Of a stretch of DNA of 64,000 bases, positions 34,913-43,886 are shown piece by piece. The DNA is from Moorella sp. E308F (GTDB lineage Bacteria; Bacillota; DSM-521; Neomoorellales; Neomoorellaceae), in contig NZ_BJKN01000002.1 in assembly GCF_006538365.1 (NCBI RefSeq), forward strand, positions 944,411 through 1,008,410, given 5' to 3'. Numbering within the stretch: position 1 is the stretch's first letter; each line of letters opens with the position of its first letter. The position numbers and the translations under genes are program-made. The notes below the pieces were generated by a model. It was not told the origin of the DNA. It was given only the letters and a program-made list of their open reading frames with translations, and did not search any database.

Positions 34913-36121
34913 TTATTGCTGCTGCTGTTCCTTGGTAATATAACGCTCTTTGGTGATATACTGGCCCTTTTCAATTTTAATCATCACCATAGAAAGGCCA
35001 TAGGGACGATGGGTATTGGGAGATATGCTGATATTGCCTGTTGTTCCCTTGACGTCCTTTGTCTGTTCCATAGCGTCACGTACCTTGATCGGGTCAGGCG
35101 CACCGGCCCGCTTAATGGCGTCGGCAATGACCAGGATGCTATCATAGCCGATGAAAACCTTATTCAGAGGCTCGTCATTATAGGCTGCCTTGTAAGCTTC
35201 TGCCACCTCCTTGATCTGCGGATCTTCCGCGGCGATATTGTTGGGGAAATAAATGTCATTGGCGGCCTCGCCGGCCAGGCTGGCAAACGGCGGGGCAAAA
35301 TCCAGACCGCCGGTTATGGGGACGTTGATGCCTATCTGCCGCGCCTGCTGTACTGCCAGGACGTCTTCCTGGATATAGTTGGGAATATAAATTGTTTCGG
35401 CCCCGGCCGCTTGAATTGCCGCCAGCTGGGTTTTGAAATCTTTATCCCCTGTCTTGTACATCTGCTCGGATACTACCTGCCCGCCGTGGCTCTTCACATA
35501 ATCGATAAAAGGCTTGGCCAGGGAAACAGAGTAGGCATTGGCCTGGTTGTACAGAACGCCGACCTTTTTTAAATTCAATTTTTCCAGTGTGTAGCTGGCG
35601 ACGATCTCGGCCTGTTGCACGCTGCTCGGCTGGATCAGGAAGTTATAGGCCCACGGCTTGCCGTCGTTTTTCGTCGTCGCCCTCTCGTCAATAAAGCTCC
35701 CCAGGATAGCTACTTTAGTGTTTTCGGCAACGGGTGCGAGGGCGATGCCGATATTGCTGACCGGCGGGCCGATTATGGCCACGGCTTTATCCTGGGTAGC
35801 CAGGCGGTTGTAGGCGTTGATCGCCTCCTGGACGTCATTTTTGGTATCATAGGTAACCAGCTTCAGCTTCTTACCATTGATACCGCCCTCTTTATTGATC
35901 TTGTCGATGGCCAGCTGGGCACCATTGGTAACCATCTTGCCCCAGACCGAGGTGGTAGAACTTAAATCCTGCAGGTTGCCGATGACAATTACCTCACTGG
36001 AACTTGCCTGGTTTTCTCCGCCGTCTGCCTGGCTTTTGTCCTTGGCAGAATTGCCCTGGCCGCAGGCAGTCACCAAGAAAACCAGGACAAGAACCATGAA
36101 TGACAAGACTAACTTTTTCAT
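34913..36121 (-). CDS. livK: ABC transporter substrate-binding lipoprotein (LivK type)
   Basis: About 402 residues of a periplasmic-binding-protein type I lipoprotein. The signal peptide KKLVLSFMVLVLVFLVTAC ends in a VTAC lipobox. The mature protein has the VIVIGNLQDLSSTTSVWGKM and NGAQLAIDKINKEGGINGKK start typical of Leu/Ile/Val-binding proteins. The start at 36121 (MKKLVL) follows a GGAGG site; the longer frame from 36169 would bury it. The related family binds branched amino acids, amides, urea and aromatic acids, so the ligand cannot be set. It is the first gene of the 10-kb operon. Confidence 0.9.
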   Translation of the reverse strand: MKKLVLSFMVLVLVFLVTACGQGNSAKDKSQADGGENQASSSEVIVIGNLQDLSSTTSVWGKMVTNGAQLAIDKINKEGGINGKKLKLVTYDTKNDVQEAINAYNRLATQDKAVAIIGPPVSNIGIALAPVAENTKVAILGSFIDERATTKNDGKPWAYNFLIQPSSVQQAEIVASYTLEKLNLKKVGVLYNQANAYSVSLAKPFIDYVKSHGGQVVSEQMYKTGDKDFKTQLAAIQAAGAETIYIPNYIQEDVLAVQQARQIGINVPITGGLDFAPPFASLAGEAANDIYFPNNIAAEDPQIKEVAEAYKAAYNDEPLNKVFIGYDSILVIADAIKRAGAPDPIKVRDAMEQTKDVKGTTGNISISPNTHRPYGLSMVMIKIEKGQYITKERYITKEQQQQ

Positions 36122-36264
36122 GCCTTCAGTACCTCCATTCTTTTCTTTTTGCTTTTGGTTTTCATGCATTATCTTAGAAAATACCTCAGATTGGCTGTTT
36201 CCCTACTTACACCCCCTTTCAAAGCCACACCTATACTCCAGCATGCACAGAGAGGGTGGCTGTG

Positions 36265-37293
36265 TTATTTGCCAGTAGCAATAACCTGGCCGGCGAGTCC
36301 ATAATCTACCGAAGATCGCACCAGTAATTGGGCTGGTAGCCTTTCAACCACAGGTTTATTTTTCCGCTTGCTGTTAATCAACTTGATCAACCGCTCCGCC
36401 GCCCTCTGGCCAACCTCGTAAAAAGGCTGGGCCATCGTGGTCAGGGGAGGGTCCATTAGTTCTGACATGTCCAGGTTGTCATAACCCATGACGGCAACAT
36501 CGTCCGGTACCCGCAGACCCTTTGCCTTTAGAGCTTTAATAACCCCCAGGGCCTTGGGATCGCTGGCGGCAAATACGGCATCCGGCCGCTGGCCCCGCTC
36601 CAGGATAGTGAGAATGGCTCGGTAACCATCTTCCCAGTCCCGGGTACCGTGAACAACCAGGTCCTCGTTATAGGCTATACCGGCCTCCGCAAGGGCCGCC
36701 TGGTATCCGGCAAAACGCTGGCGGTAGAGGTCCAGTTCTAAAGTGCCGTTGACAAAAGCGATACGCCGGTAACCTCGCTCGATGAGGAATTTAGTGGCTT
36801 CATAGCCACCCCGGAAGTTGTCGACTATAACGGCATCCACCTTGTCTTCCAGGTGGCGGATCATGAGTACTACCGGGAAACCCTGCTCTTTGAGTTCCAA
36901 AATGTGGGTGCTGGCGGCCGTGGCTGTGGAAAAAATCAGGCCGTCGACCAGCCTTTTGCGCAGGTTGTCGACATAGGCTTTCTCTGTTTCTATATCTTCG
37001 TCGGTATTGCACAGGATAACGGTATAGCCATACTTTTTGGCCACATCGGTTATCCCTTTGATGGCCGCCGGGAAAACCAAATTCCGCACATTGGGAATGA
37101 TCAGGCCGATGGTCCTGGAGCGCCCTTCTTTCAAACCCTTGGCCAGGGCATTAGGCTGGTAGTTAAGCTCACGTACGGCGCGCATGACTTTTTCTTTCGT
37201 TTCCGGGCTGACCGCAACCCGGCCGCTTAAGGCCCGGGAAACGGTGCTGGGCGAAACCCCGGCCCTCTCGGCAACTTCTTTGATATTGACCAT
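36265..37293 (-). CDS. LacI family transcriptional regulator
   Basis: A 342-residue repressor. The N-terminal helix-turn-helix and hinge (NIKEVAERAGVSPSTVSRAL) are canonical. The sugar-binding-protein-like core has LIIPNVRNLVFPAAIKGI, FVNGTLELDLYRQRFAGYQA and DAVFAASDPKALGVIKALKA, ending in a dimer helix. It sits directly upstream of livK in the same direction and is probably the local repressor of the liv-OYE operon. Tandem TTGTGCAATC boxes and a sigma-H-like promoter precede it. Confidence 0.92.
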   Translation of the reverse strand: MVNIKEVAERAGVSPSTVSRALSGRVAVSPETKEKVMRAVRELNYQPNALAKGLKEGRSRTIGLIIPNVRNLVFPAAIKGITDVAKKYGYTVILCNTDEDIETEKAYVDNLRKRLVDGLIFSTATAASTHILELKEQGFPVVLMIRHLEDKVDAVIVDNFRGGYEATKFLIERGYRRIAFVNGTLELDLYRQRFAGYQAALAEAGIAYNEDLVVHGTRDWEDGYRAILTILERGQRPDAVFAASDPKALGVIKALKAKGLRVPDDVAVMGYDNLDMSELMDPPLTTMAQPFYEVGQRAAERLIKLINSKRKNKPVVERLPAQLLVRSSVDYGLAGQVIATGK

Positions 37294-37319
37294 ACTCTAG
37301 CTTCCTTTGCTGCAAACCT

Positions 37320-37341
37320 TTGTGCAATCCATTGTGCAATC
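37320..37341. promoter_or_regulatory. Tandem TTGTGCAATC boxes upstream of lacI gene
   Basis: TTGTGCAATC occurs at 37320-37329 and 37332-37341, a 12-base period, and a related TGCAAACC follows at 37311. They lie between the sigma-H-like -10 and the LacI-family start codon, a position expected for autorepression. Confidence 0.45.
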
Positions 37342-37354
37342 GTTTGTAAAATAT

Positions 37355-37379
37355 ATTCGCTGCGGACCATCAAATTCCT
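37355..37379 (-). promoter_or_regulatory. Sigma-H-like promoter ahead of the lacI gene
   Basis: Minus-strand AGGAATT and GAATATAT separated by 14 bases. The GCAGGAATTT and GCGAATATATT context is shared with the other sites of this type. It lies 62 bases from the start codon. Confidence 0.55.
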
Positions 37380-37410
37380 GCCGAGGTAAGAAAAAATTTT
37401 GCGGCCTAAA

Positions 37411-37446
37411 CAGGATGAAGCCCCTGCCATCAGGGGCTTCATCCTG
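37411..37446. terminator. Terminator hairpin after the DUF5615 gene
   Basis: A 16-bp perfect stem, CAGGATGAAGCCCCTG with its complement, and a four-base loop. It lies 15 bases beyond the toxin-like gene stop. Its T-run is short (TTT), so termination may be weak. Confidence 0.7.
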
Positions 37447-37460
37447 TTCCTTGCAATCCA

Positions 37461-37835
37461 TTATTTCCGCGGCAAAAAAGGTAACCGTCGCACCCGGATC
37501 CTCCGGCTTTGAAATACTACTACCGCACCTCGTTGGAGAACTTCAGATAGCCCTGGTAGATTAGCCCGGCATAAAGCCAATATAGTTGCCGGTCTTTTAT
37601 CAGGCTGGCGAAAGATTACCACTGATGGGCTTGAGGCCTGGCGAGTTGCTAACAGGGTACCGAAATCAGTATCTGCCGTTAAAATAATACGATTATCTCT
37701 CGATGCCAGATCAAAGATAAGCTGATCGGGAACCTCGGCCATTCCTAAATCTCTCACGTGTATTGCATCATAGCCAGCTTTACATAGTTCCTGAGCTAAA
37801 TAAGGTGACAAGGCGTTATCCACTAAAAACTTCAT
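37461..37835 (-). CDS. DUF5615 PIN-like toxin
   Basis: A 124-residue protein with the Mut7-C/DUF5615 features: N-terminal MKFLVDNALSPYLAQELCKA with Asp near residue 6, YDAIHVRDLGMAEVPD, and SRDNRIILTADTDFGTLLA. Proteins of this family are predicted RNases and form toxin-antitoxin pairs with DUF433 proteins, as here. Its start overlaps the DUF433 stop by four bases (ATGA). Confidence 0.85.
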   Translation of the reverse strand: MKFLVDNALSPYLAQELCKAGYDAIHVRDLGMAEVPDQLIFDLASRDNRIILTADTDFGTLLATRQASSPSVVIFRQPDKRPATILALCRANLPGLSEVLQRGAVVVFQSRRIRVRRLPFLPRK

Positions 37836-38071
37836 ACTTCGCTGATAAGAGGTAACTCACGTTCGCGTACAGCTTCAGCAGCAAAACGTAAGGCCTCGGT
37901 AATATCTTCGGCTTCAAGGTCGGGGTAATACTTTAAGATTTCCTCCCGGCTTAGCCCGCTGGCAAAAAGATCAACCACCGTAGCAACAGGAATGCGTAGA
38001 CCCCGGATACAGGGTACCCCCCCCATCTTTTCCGGTTCTATGGTTATACGTTGGAAACTCACAAGTATCAC
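37832..38071 (-). CDS. DUF433 antitoxin
   Basis: A 79-residue protein with the DUF433 signature RITIEPEKMGGVPCIRGLRI, then PVATVVDLFASGLSREEILK and YYPDLEAEDITEALRFAAE. DUF433 carries a small helix-turn-helix and is usually the antitoxin of a DUF5615 toxin. The pair forms one operon. Confidence 0.88.
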   Translation of the reverse strand: MILVSFQRITIEPEKMGGVPCIRGLRIPVATVVDLFASGLSREEILKYYPDLEAEDITEALRFAAEAVRERELPLISEV

Positions 38072-38153
38072 CTCTTAATTTTACTCAATTTATATATACA
38101 TTTTACCATTTAGTAGACACCTTTAAAAGCCCGGCAAGAAATGAAGAAATTAA

Positions 38154-38179
38154 AAGCCCTGAAGCTGGCTTCAGGGCTT
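38154..38179. terminator. Terminator of eda-kdgK
   Basis: An 11-bp perfect stem, AAGCCCTGAAG with CTTCAGGGCTT, and a CTGG loop, followed by TTTTAATTT on the minus strand. It is seven bases beyond the kdgK stop. Confidence 0.85.
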
Positions 38180-38185
38180 ACTGGT

Positions 38186-39208
38186 TCACCTCTGCACTCT
38201 CCCGGAGGCATCGCCGCGCATGAGCGTCATTACTTCCTCTTTGGTGACATGGTTAAAGTCGCCGGGGATGGTGTGTTTCAGGCAGGAAGCGGCCACGGCA
38301 AATTCCAGGGCCTCGGCCGGGGCAAACCCTTCCGTCAGGGCGTAGATTAAGCCGCCGGCGAAGGCATCACCGCCGCCGACCCGGTCCACAATGTGGATCT
38401 GGTAGCGACGCGAGCGGTAAAACTCCCGGCCGTCATAGAGGAGGGCCGACCAGCCATTGTCAAAAGCGGAAAAACTCTCACGCAGGGTAATTGCTACTTT
38501 TTGCAGGTTAAAGCGGGTCAACAGCTCCCGGGCTACCTGACGGTAACCCTCTTCGCTAATTTCCCCTTTGGTAACATCGGAAGCAGCCGCTTTAATGCCG
38601 AAGACCTTCTCCGCGTCTTCTTCGTTGCCGATGGCTACGTCTACATAAGCCATTAATTCCGTCATGGTCGCCCGGGCCTGAGCCGGGGTCCAGAGGTTCT
38701 TGCGGTAATTGAGGTCGCAGCTAACGGTGAGGCCCATCTCTTTCGCCGTTCGGGCAGCTTCCAGGGTAACGGCGGCCACATTCTCGCCCAGGGCGGGAGT
38801 AATACCAGTAAAGTGGAACCAGGAAGCACCGGAAAAAATCCTGGCCCAGTCAAATTCACCCGGCTGTACCCCGGCGATGCTGGCGTACTTGCGGTCATAA
38901 ACCACCTTTGAAGGCCGCTGGGACGCCCCGGTTTCCAGGAAATAGATCCCCAGGCGTTCACCGCCTTTCAGGATAAAACTGGTATCTACACCGTAGCGAC
39001 GCAAATGATTGATAGCCGCCTGGCCCAGGGGATTGGCCGGGACTTTAGTGACGAAAGCGGCCTCGGCGCCGTAATTGGCCAGGGAACAGGCGACGTTGGC
39101 CTCCCCGCCTCCGTAAGTAACATCAAAGGAATCAGCCTGGATAAAGCGCTGGTAGCCTGGTGTGGACAGGCGCAGCATGATCTCGCCAAAAGTAACTACT
39201 TTAGCCAC
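38186..39208 (-). CDS. kdgK: 2-keto-3-deoxygluconate kinase
   Basis: A 340-residue PfkB-family sugar kinase that phosphorylates 2-keto-3-deoxygluconate to KDPG. It shows the substrate GGGEANVACSLANYGAEAAF region near 33, SCDLNYRKNLWTP near 160, and the PfkB signature VDRVGGGDAFAGGLIYAL near 280 with the catalytic Asp in GGGDAF. It follows eda by 77 bases and completes the pathway begun by uxuB and uxuA. Length is normal. Confidence 0.93.
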   Translation of the reverse strand: MAKVVTFGEIMLRLSTPGYQRFIQADSFDVTYGGGEANVACSLANYGAEAAFVTKVPANPLGQAAINHLRRYGVDTSFILKGGERLGIYFLETGASQRPSKVVYDRKYASIAGVQPGEFDWARIFSGASWFHFTGITPALGENVAAVTLEAARTAKEMGLTVSCDLNYRKNLWTPAQARATMTELMAYVDVAIGNEEDAEKVFGIKAAASDVTKGEISEEGYRQVARELLTRFNLQKVAITLRESFSAFDNGWSALLYDGREFYRSRRYQIHIVDRVGGGDAFAGGLIYALTEGFAPAEALEFAVAASCLKHTIPGDFNHVTKEEVMTLMRGDASGRVQR

Positions 39209-39284
39209 AGGAAAAACTCCCTTCTAGCAAAATTTAATGCCTGCGATGTCGAGAGAGCCACAAAGGGCATGTATGGTTAAAAAA

Positions 39285-39929
39285 TTATTGCCCTCTGGCA
39301 GCCCGGATGGAGGCTACAAATTTGCGGGCTGTTTCCTCTACCTGCTGGTAATCGCCAGTTTTGGCCCCTTTGGTCAGTTCACCCCCAACCCCTACGGCCT
39401 CGCAGCCGGCCTTGATCCACTGGCCCACGTTCTCCAGGCTGACACCGCCGGTAGGTATAATCGGCGCCTGGGGCAAGGGCCCTTTAATGGCTTTCACCAT
39501 TTCCGGACCGAAGGCGCTGCCCGGGAAGAGCTTGACGAAATCACTGCCTGCCTCCATCACTTCAACTATTTCTCTTATAGACATGGCCCCGGCCATACAG
39601 ACTTTCTGGTAACGGTTACAGGTTTTAACCATCTCAAGATCCAGGGACGGGCTGACCAGGAACTCGGCCCCCGCCAGAATAGCCAGCCGTGCTGTGGTAG
39701 CATCCAGGACCGTACCGGCGCCAATGAGAATCTCTCCCTGGCGATATGTAGCCGCCAGTTCCCGGATAACTTCCAGGGCTCCCGGTACGGTAAGGGTGAT
39801 CTCAATGGCCTCCACCCCGCCCGCTTTCACGGCTTCAGCAATTTTGAGCGCCTGGTCCGGATTCTCCGCCCGGACTACAGCCACGATCCCGCAGTCGATA
39901 ATCCGCTGCATAATCTTTAACTTTTGCAT
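39285..39929 (-). CDS. eda: 2-dehydro-3-deoxy-phosphogluconate aldolase
   Basis: About 214 residues. Class I aldolase splitting KDPG into pyruvate and glyceraldehyde 3-phosphate. Family segments are GIVAVVRAENPDQALKIAEA, EITLTVPGALEVI, LIGAGTVLDATTARLAILAG, and FVKLFPGSAFGPEM, where the Lys of FVKLFP forms the Schiff base; PTGGVSLENVGQWI follows. The GGAGGT site eight bases upstream favours the ATG at 39929 over those at 39935 and 39962. A sigma-H-like promoter lies 52 bases upstream. Confidence 0.94.
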   Translation of the reverse strand: MQKLKIMQRIIDCGIVAVVRAENPDQALKIAEAVKAGGVEAIEITLTVPGALEVIRELAATYRQGEILIGAGTVLDATTARLAILAGAEFLVSPSLDLEMVKTCNRYQKVCMAGAMSIREIVEVMEAGSDFVKLFPGSAFGPEMVKAIKGPLPQAPIIPTGGVSLENVGQWIKAGCEAVGVGGELTKGAKTGDYQQVEETARKFVASIRAARGQ

Positions 39930-39980
39930 ACTCATCCACCTCCGGTTTATATTATGAAACACTGTTTTACTATGATAAAT

Positions 39981-40006
39981 ATTCGCTGTGTCGGGTTTAA
40001 AATCCT
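39981..40006 (-). promoter_or_regulatory. Sigma-H-like promoter ahead of eda
   Basis: Minus-strand AGGATTT and GAATATTT separated by 15 bases, in the GCAGGATTTT and GCGAATATTT context common to this group. It directs transcription into eda-kdgK. Confidence 0.55.
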
Positions 40007-40093
40007 GCTTTTCCGATTAAATCTTTTTCCCTTGCACTAAATCCAGGCTCAAGGCATACAATATTTTGCAAGCTTTTGCGAGGAGGTTCTTTT

Positions 40094-40912
40094 ATGCGTT
40101 TTGGCCTCGCCCTGGGAGGTGGGGGGTTAAAAGGAGCAGCCCACTTAGGAGTTTTACGCGTCCTGGAGGAAAACAATATTAAACCCGACGTCGTCGTCGG
40201 TACCAGCGCCGGTTCCATTGCCGCCGCCCTTTATGGGGCCGGCCTCCTGCCGGCCGTTAGTTCCATGGGCAGCCTCCCTTTTGCTAACATATTTAGACTG
40301 GAAAACTACCGCTTTACCGGTTTGCCCCTGGGGCTAATTCAAGGCGGTACCATTGAAAGCGCGCTGAAAAAGGTCCTGGGCAATCGCCTTCTTTCGGATC
40401 TCCAGCCCCTGACGGCAGCCGTGGCCTGTGATTTAAGTAGCGGTGAAACAGTTATCTTTACTGCCGCCAGGCCGGTTAAACCCTTGCCGCCGGATACGGT
40501 CTTGGGCGGTGATGTACCTGCCTGGCAGGCGGTACGGGCCAGTATCTCTATCCCGGCCCTCTTTGCACCCTATAAAATCGGCTCCCGTCTATTGGTCGAC
40601 GGCGGCCTGACAGACAACGTACCGGCCGATATTGCCCGCTGCCTGGGGGCCGATATAGTCGTGGCTGTAGACCTGGACTGTGGTGTTCCTCAACGCAATT
40701 TCCGACATGCAGGCGAGGTCCTTCTCCAGAGCCTGGAGATTATCAGCCAGCGCAATACATCCCTTACCCTAAGGCTTTATGCCGATCTGGTCCTTAAGCC
40801 CATAAAAAAGCCCGTCAGTTCCTGGGATGTCAGCCAGTTTAGCAATTTAGTAAATGCCGGGATTGAAGAAACCCTGCGTAATCTGTCGCAAATACGCCGC
40901 CTGCTGGGGTAA
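40094..40912 (+). CDS. Patatin-like phospholipase family protein (RssA type)
   Basis: About 272 residues. An alpha/beta serine hydrolase of the bacterial patatin/RssA group. The oxyanion loop is GGGGLKGAAHLGVL near residue 7, the nucleophile elbow GTSAGS near 39, and the catalytic dyad Asp is in LVDGGLTDNVP near 175. An AGGAGG site seven bases upstream selects ATG 40094 over an earlier start at 40076. It is the only gene on the plus strand in this part and ends at a bidirectional terminator. The lipid substrate is unknown. Confidence 0.9.
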   Translation: MRFGLALGGGGLKGAAHLGVLRVLEENNIKPDVVVGTSAGSIAAALYGAGLLPAVSSMGSLPFANIFRLENYRFTGLPLGLIQGGTIESALKKVLGNRLLSDLQPLTAAVACDLSSGETVIFTAARPVKPLPPDTVLGGDVPAWQAVRASISIPALFAPYKIGSRLLVDGGLTDNVPADIARCLGADIVVAVDLDCGVPQRNFRHAGEVLLQSLEIISQRNTSLTLRLYADLVLKPIKKPVSSWDVSQFSNLVNAGIEETLRNLSQIRRLLG

Positions 40913-40913
40913 T

Positions 40914-40948
40914 AAAAAGCCGGCTCCCTGATATGGGGCCGGCTTTTT
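40914..40948. terminator. Bidirectional terminator between the patatin-like and ClC genes
   Basis: AAAAAGCCGGC pairs with GCCGGCTTTTT. It is located between the converging gene ends and has T-runs on both strands. Confidence 0.9.
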
Positions 40949-40953
40949 ACAAC

Positions 40954-42600
40954 TTACACTTTGAGATTACATCGAGTTACTTTAGCCAGTGCCTCGTTTA
41001 ACGCCGCCGCTCTATTCTCGGGTACAATTACTGTTAAGTGATCACCTTCCAGAAGCCTGGTATTACCGCGGGGAATGATTTCCCTCGCTCCTCTGCGTAT
41101 GGTAACCAACAAACAATCTACGGGTAAGGCCAGGTCTTTGACCCGGCAACCGCAGGCGCTCGCCCCGCTCTCAACTACAGCCTCGACAATCAGCATTTTA
41201 TCTTTAATAGAGGGTTTCGAAATACCCTCACTCTTCGCCCTGGCTAAATCCCGTTCCAGCAGCATCTCATAAACTGGTAAACATCCCAGAGCCTCCGCTA
41301 CTATAAAAGCAATCATACAGGTAAAAAGAAGCGGTAAAATGTGCTGGTAATTACCTGTCATTTCGATTATGAGCACAATCCCAGTAAGAGGGGAACGCAC
41401 AATAGCCACGAAATAGGCAGCCATTCCAATTATCGCGAAAGATGGCCCCAGGCCCTGAAAACCAGGAACAAGCAGGCCACTAACCTGGCCAACAAAGGAG
41501 CCCAGTAAAGCCCCCAAAACTAGGAGCGGTAGAAAGATCCCCCCTGGAACCCCGGCACTGTAACTTAACATAGTTAAAAGAAACTTGACAGCAAAAAGAA
41601 GGGGGATAATACCTACTTGAACCCGGCCCCAGAGAACATCTTCTGCCAGCTGGTGCCCGCCGCCTAAAACGCGGGGTAAGAAATAGCCCAAAACCCCTGC
41701 CAGCGAGACTGCCAGCGACGCCCGCAACCAGCGGGGCAGTCCCTTTAACCTGTCTGCCAGTTCAAGGCTTCCTTGCAAGGTACGATTAAAAGCCACGCCT
41801 AAAATACCGGTTAATATTCCCAGAACTAAAAATGCCGGTAAGGTGGTCAGAGGTAAAGGTAATAATTCCTTAATGCGAAAGGTAGGAAGTGGCCCTAAAA
41901 TCCTCTGGGATATCAGATCGGCAGTGACACTGGCTGCCAGGGCTCCTCCTAGTACATAGGGTGAAAAATTACGGCGCAGTTCTTCCAGGACAAAAACTAC
42001 TCCCGCCAGGGGGGCGTTAAAGGCTGCTGCCAGCCCTGCTCCTGCACCACAGGCAATTAAGTGAAGTTGTTCTGTTTTGGACCGGCTAAGGCTTTTACTT
42101 ACTACCTGGCCGGTGGCAGCGCCCATTTGTACCGTCGGCCCCTCCCGGCCCAGGGATAGACCGGCCCCAATAGCCAGGGCCCCGGCAATAAATTTTACCA
42201 GGATAACCCGCCACCAGATGAGCTTGCGCTGGTTAATCAGAACGGCTTCCACGTGGGGAATGCCGCTACCGGCTGTTTCCGGAGCAAAACTGGTCAACCA
42301 GCCGGCCAGGGCTCCGGCCAGGCCACCCAGGCAGGGTAACACCAGCCAGCCCCAGCCGGGTATACCCCGTGCCCACGTTAAAAGCTCATTACGCCATAAG
42401 TCCCCTTCCGTCAGGACAAGGCGAAAGGCTACACCAACTACCCCGGCGCCCGCACCCGCCAAGGCACCTTTTAGCAAGAAGCGTAGAAAATAATCATAAC
42501 GGCTTAACAACAGGCTATCATGAATAGAATGTTTTTTAAGTAAAAGAGCTTCGTCCCGCACTTCTTTTCCTGCCTCCGAACAGGCACTTCCTGATGTCAC
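40954..42600 (-). CDS. ClC family chloride transporter with C-terminal TrkA-C domain
   Basis: A 548-residue membrane protein with the ClC selectivity motifs GSGIPHVEA, LGREGPTVQMGA (the gating glutamate of GREGP, typical of Cl-/H+ exchangers, is present) and GVPGGIFLPLLVLGALLG. A TrkA-C-like domain (about residues 455-540, VKDLALPVDCLLVTIRRGAR) follows. The GTG at 42600 has a weak ribosome site; a GTG near 42561 preceded by GGAGG is an alternative. It is transcribed towards the patatin gene. Confidence 0.9.
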   Translation of the reverse strand: MTSGSACSEAGKEVRDEALLLKKHSIHDSLLLSRYDYFLRFLLKGALAGAGAGVVGVAFRLVLTEGDLWRNELLTWARGIPGWGWLVLPCLGGLAGALAGWLTSFAPETAGSGIPHVEAVLINQRKLIWWRVILVKFIAGALAIGAGLSLGREGPTVQMGAATGQVVSKSLSRSKTEQLHLIACGAGAGLAAAFNAPLAGVVFVLEELRRNFSPYVLGGALAASVTADLISQRILGPLPTFRIKELLPLPLTTLPAFLVLGILTGILGVAFNRTLQGSLELADRLKGLPRWLRASLAVSLAGVLGYFLPRVLGGGHQLAEDVLWGRVQVGIIPLLFAVKFLLTMLSYSAGVPGGIFLPLLVLGALLGSFVGQVSGLLVPGFQGLGPSFAIIGMAAYFVAIVRSPLTGIVLIIEMTGNYQHILPLLFTCMIAFIVAEALGCLPVYEMLLERDLARAKSEGISKPSIKDKMLIVEAVVESGASACGCRVKDLALPVDCLLVTIRRGAREIIPRGNTRLLEGDHLTVIVPENRAAALNEALAKVTRCNLKV

Positions 42601-42650
42601 TTTTCCATTGTACCACCCCTTTTCTTTCTTGTTAAGCCCATTCCTTTTTA

Positions 42651-43592
42651 TTAACGTTTTTTCTCCGTTGCCCGAACTTTATTAATACATTTTACCAGGG
42701 CTTTAAAAAAGGCCTCCCGGCCATGATTACCGGTAAAAGCGGGTTGATAGTCCAGTTCCCGGGCCGCTTTCTCCCAGCTGAGATCCCACACCTCGTTTAA
42801 AAAGGTGGGCCCCGACCATTCGCTCGGAAGAATTACCTGTAATTTTGAAACGGATCCGGTTAGTTCGATAATCTGGCTGGCAATATCTTCCCATGTCAAA
42901 TAAAGGCTCCCCAGGTTATAGGTCTGCCCGACGGCCTCAGGCCTACTTAAGGCCAGCCGGCAGGCCTGGGCTAAGTCGGCCATGCTGACAAACGCTCCTC
43001 CGGCAGCAGCCGGCACCTGGATAGGCTCATCACGGAGAACCGTCCGTATCAGATTACGTAAATGCCGGCCGCCGATTTCATCACCGAAGGCCCACCAGAA
43101 ACGAAAAATAGTTACCGGTAAACCCTGTTCACGGTAATAGTGGCGGCACAGTTCCTCAGCCGCAAACTTACCCAAAGCATAAAGGGGCTTGCGGGCTTCA
43201 TCAATAAGGCACGGGTGATCCTCGTAAACAGGCCGGGTGGTAGCCCGGCCATAAACTGTCGCCGTGCTGGTATAGATAAAACGATTGAGGCCAGCTCTGG
43301 CAGATGCTTCTAGTAAATTTATATGCCCGACCAAGTCGCCGTCGAAAATGTCCAGGGGGTCGTCGCTGAAGCTCCAGGCCAGGTGGATTACCGCCTCCGC
43401 GCCGTCTACGGCCCTGGCCACCAGTTCCTTATCTCCTAGATCACCTCCGAATAGATTGACCTGGCTGCTCCCGGGGCTGTCAAGAAAACTCAAGGCCCGA
43501 TCCAGGATCCGCACCTGGTGGCCGTGATAACATAAATCCTGGACCAGGTAGCGGCCGACATCGCCCGCACCACCGGTTACCAGAACCTGCAT
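42651..43592 (-). CDS. NAD-dependent epimerase/dehydratase family protein
   Basis: About 313 residues of an extended SDR. The nucleotide loop VLVTGGAGDVGRYL is near residue 3, the STATVYG catalytic Ser/Thr region near 110, and the YxxxK motif appears as YALGKFAAEELC near 140. FVSMADLAQACRLALSRPEA is typical of UDP-sugar epimerases. ATG 43592 follows AGAGGTG. No sugar-nucleotide genes are adjacent, so the substrate is unknown. Confidence 0.82.
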   Translation of the reverse strand: MQVLVTGGAGDVGRYLVQDLCYHGHQVRILDRALSFLDSPGSSQVNLFGGDLGDKELVARAVDGAEAVIHLAWSFSDDPLDIFDGDLVGHINLLEASARAGLNRFIYTSTATVYGRATTRPVYEDHPCLIDEARKPLYALGKFAAEELCRHYYREQGLPVTIFRFWWAFGDEIGGRHLRNLIRTVLRDEPIQVPAAAGGAFVSMADLAQACRLALSRPEAVGQTYNLGSLYLTWEDIASQIIELTGSVSKLQVILPSEWSGPTFLNEVWDLSWEKAARELDYQPAFTGNHGREAFFKALVKCINKVRATEKKR

Positions 43593-43683
43593 CAGGAAGC
43601 ACCTCTTTAACAAGATATTAAATTAACTACGGGGCAGGCCGGTAGCACCTCGCCTACCACCCACCCCGCCAGCCTATTTTAAT

Positions 43684-43872
43684 TTAACTAAAATAATACG
43701 CTATACCACCAGCCACCAGCATAATAAGAAAACCTGCTCCCAATGTTGCGGAATTATGGGATACAACACCTTGATATAACAGCGGGAAGTCCAGCCACAT
43801 CAAGATAAAAGCACCCAGCATGCCTTCAAACTTGTACCTTTTCCGTAAAGATTGTTTTTCAGCCGCTACCAT
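43684..43872 (-). CDS. Small membrane protein downstream of the LctP permease
   Basis: 62 residues with two hydrophobic segments (MLGAFILMWLDFPLLYQGVV and AGFLIMLVAGGIAYYF) and a basic N terminus. An AGGAGGT site precedes the ATG. It lies 14 bases after the permease gene and may be an accessory subunit of it. I do not recognise the family. Confidence 0.65.
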   Translation of the reverse strand: MVAAEKQSLRKRYKFEGMLGAFILMWLDFPLLYQGVVSHNSATLGAGFLIMLVAGGIAYYFS

Positions 43873-43886
43873 GTGCTATCGACCTC

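Noticed and set aside
37320-37341. CRISPR-like short tandem repeat
   Set aside because: Only two 10-base copies next to a promoter; better explained as a LacI-family operator.
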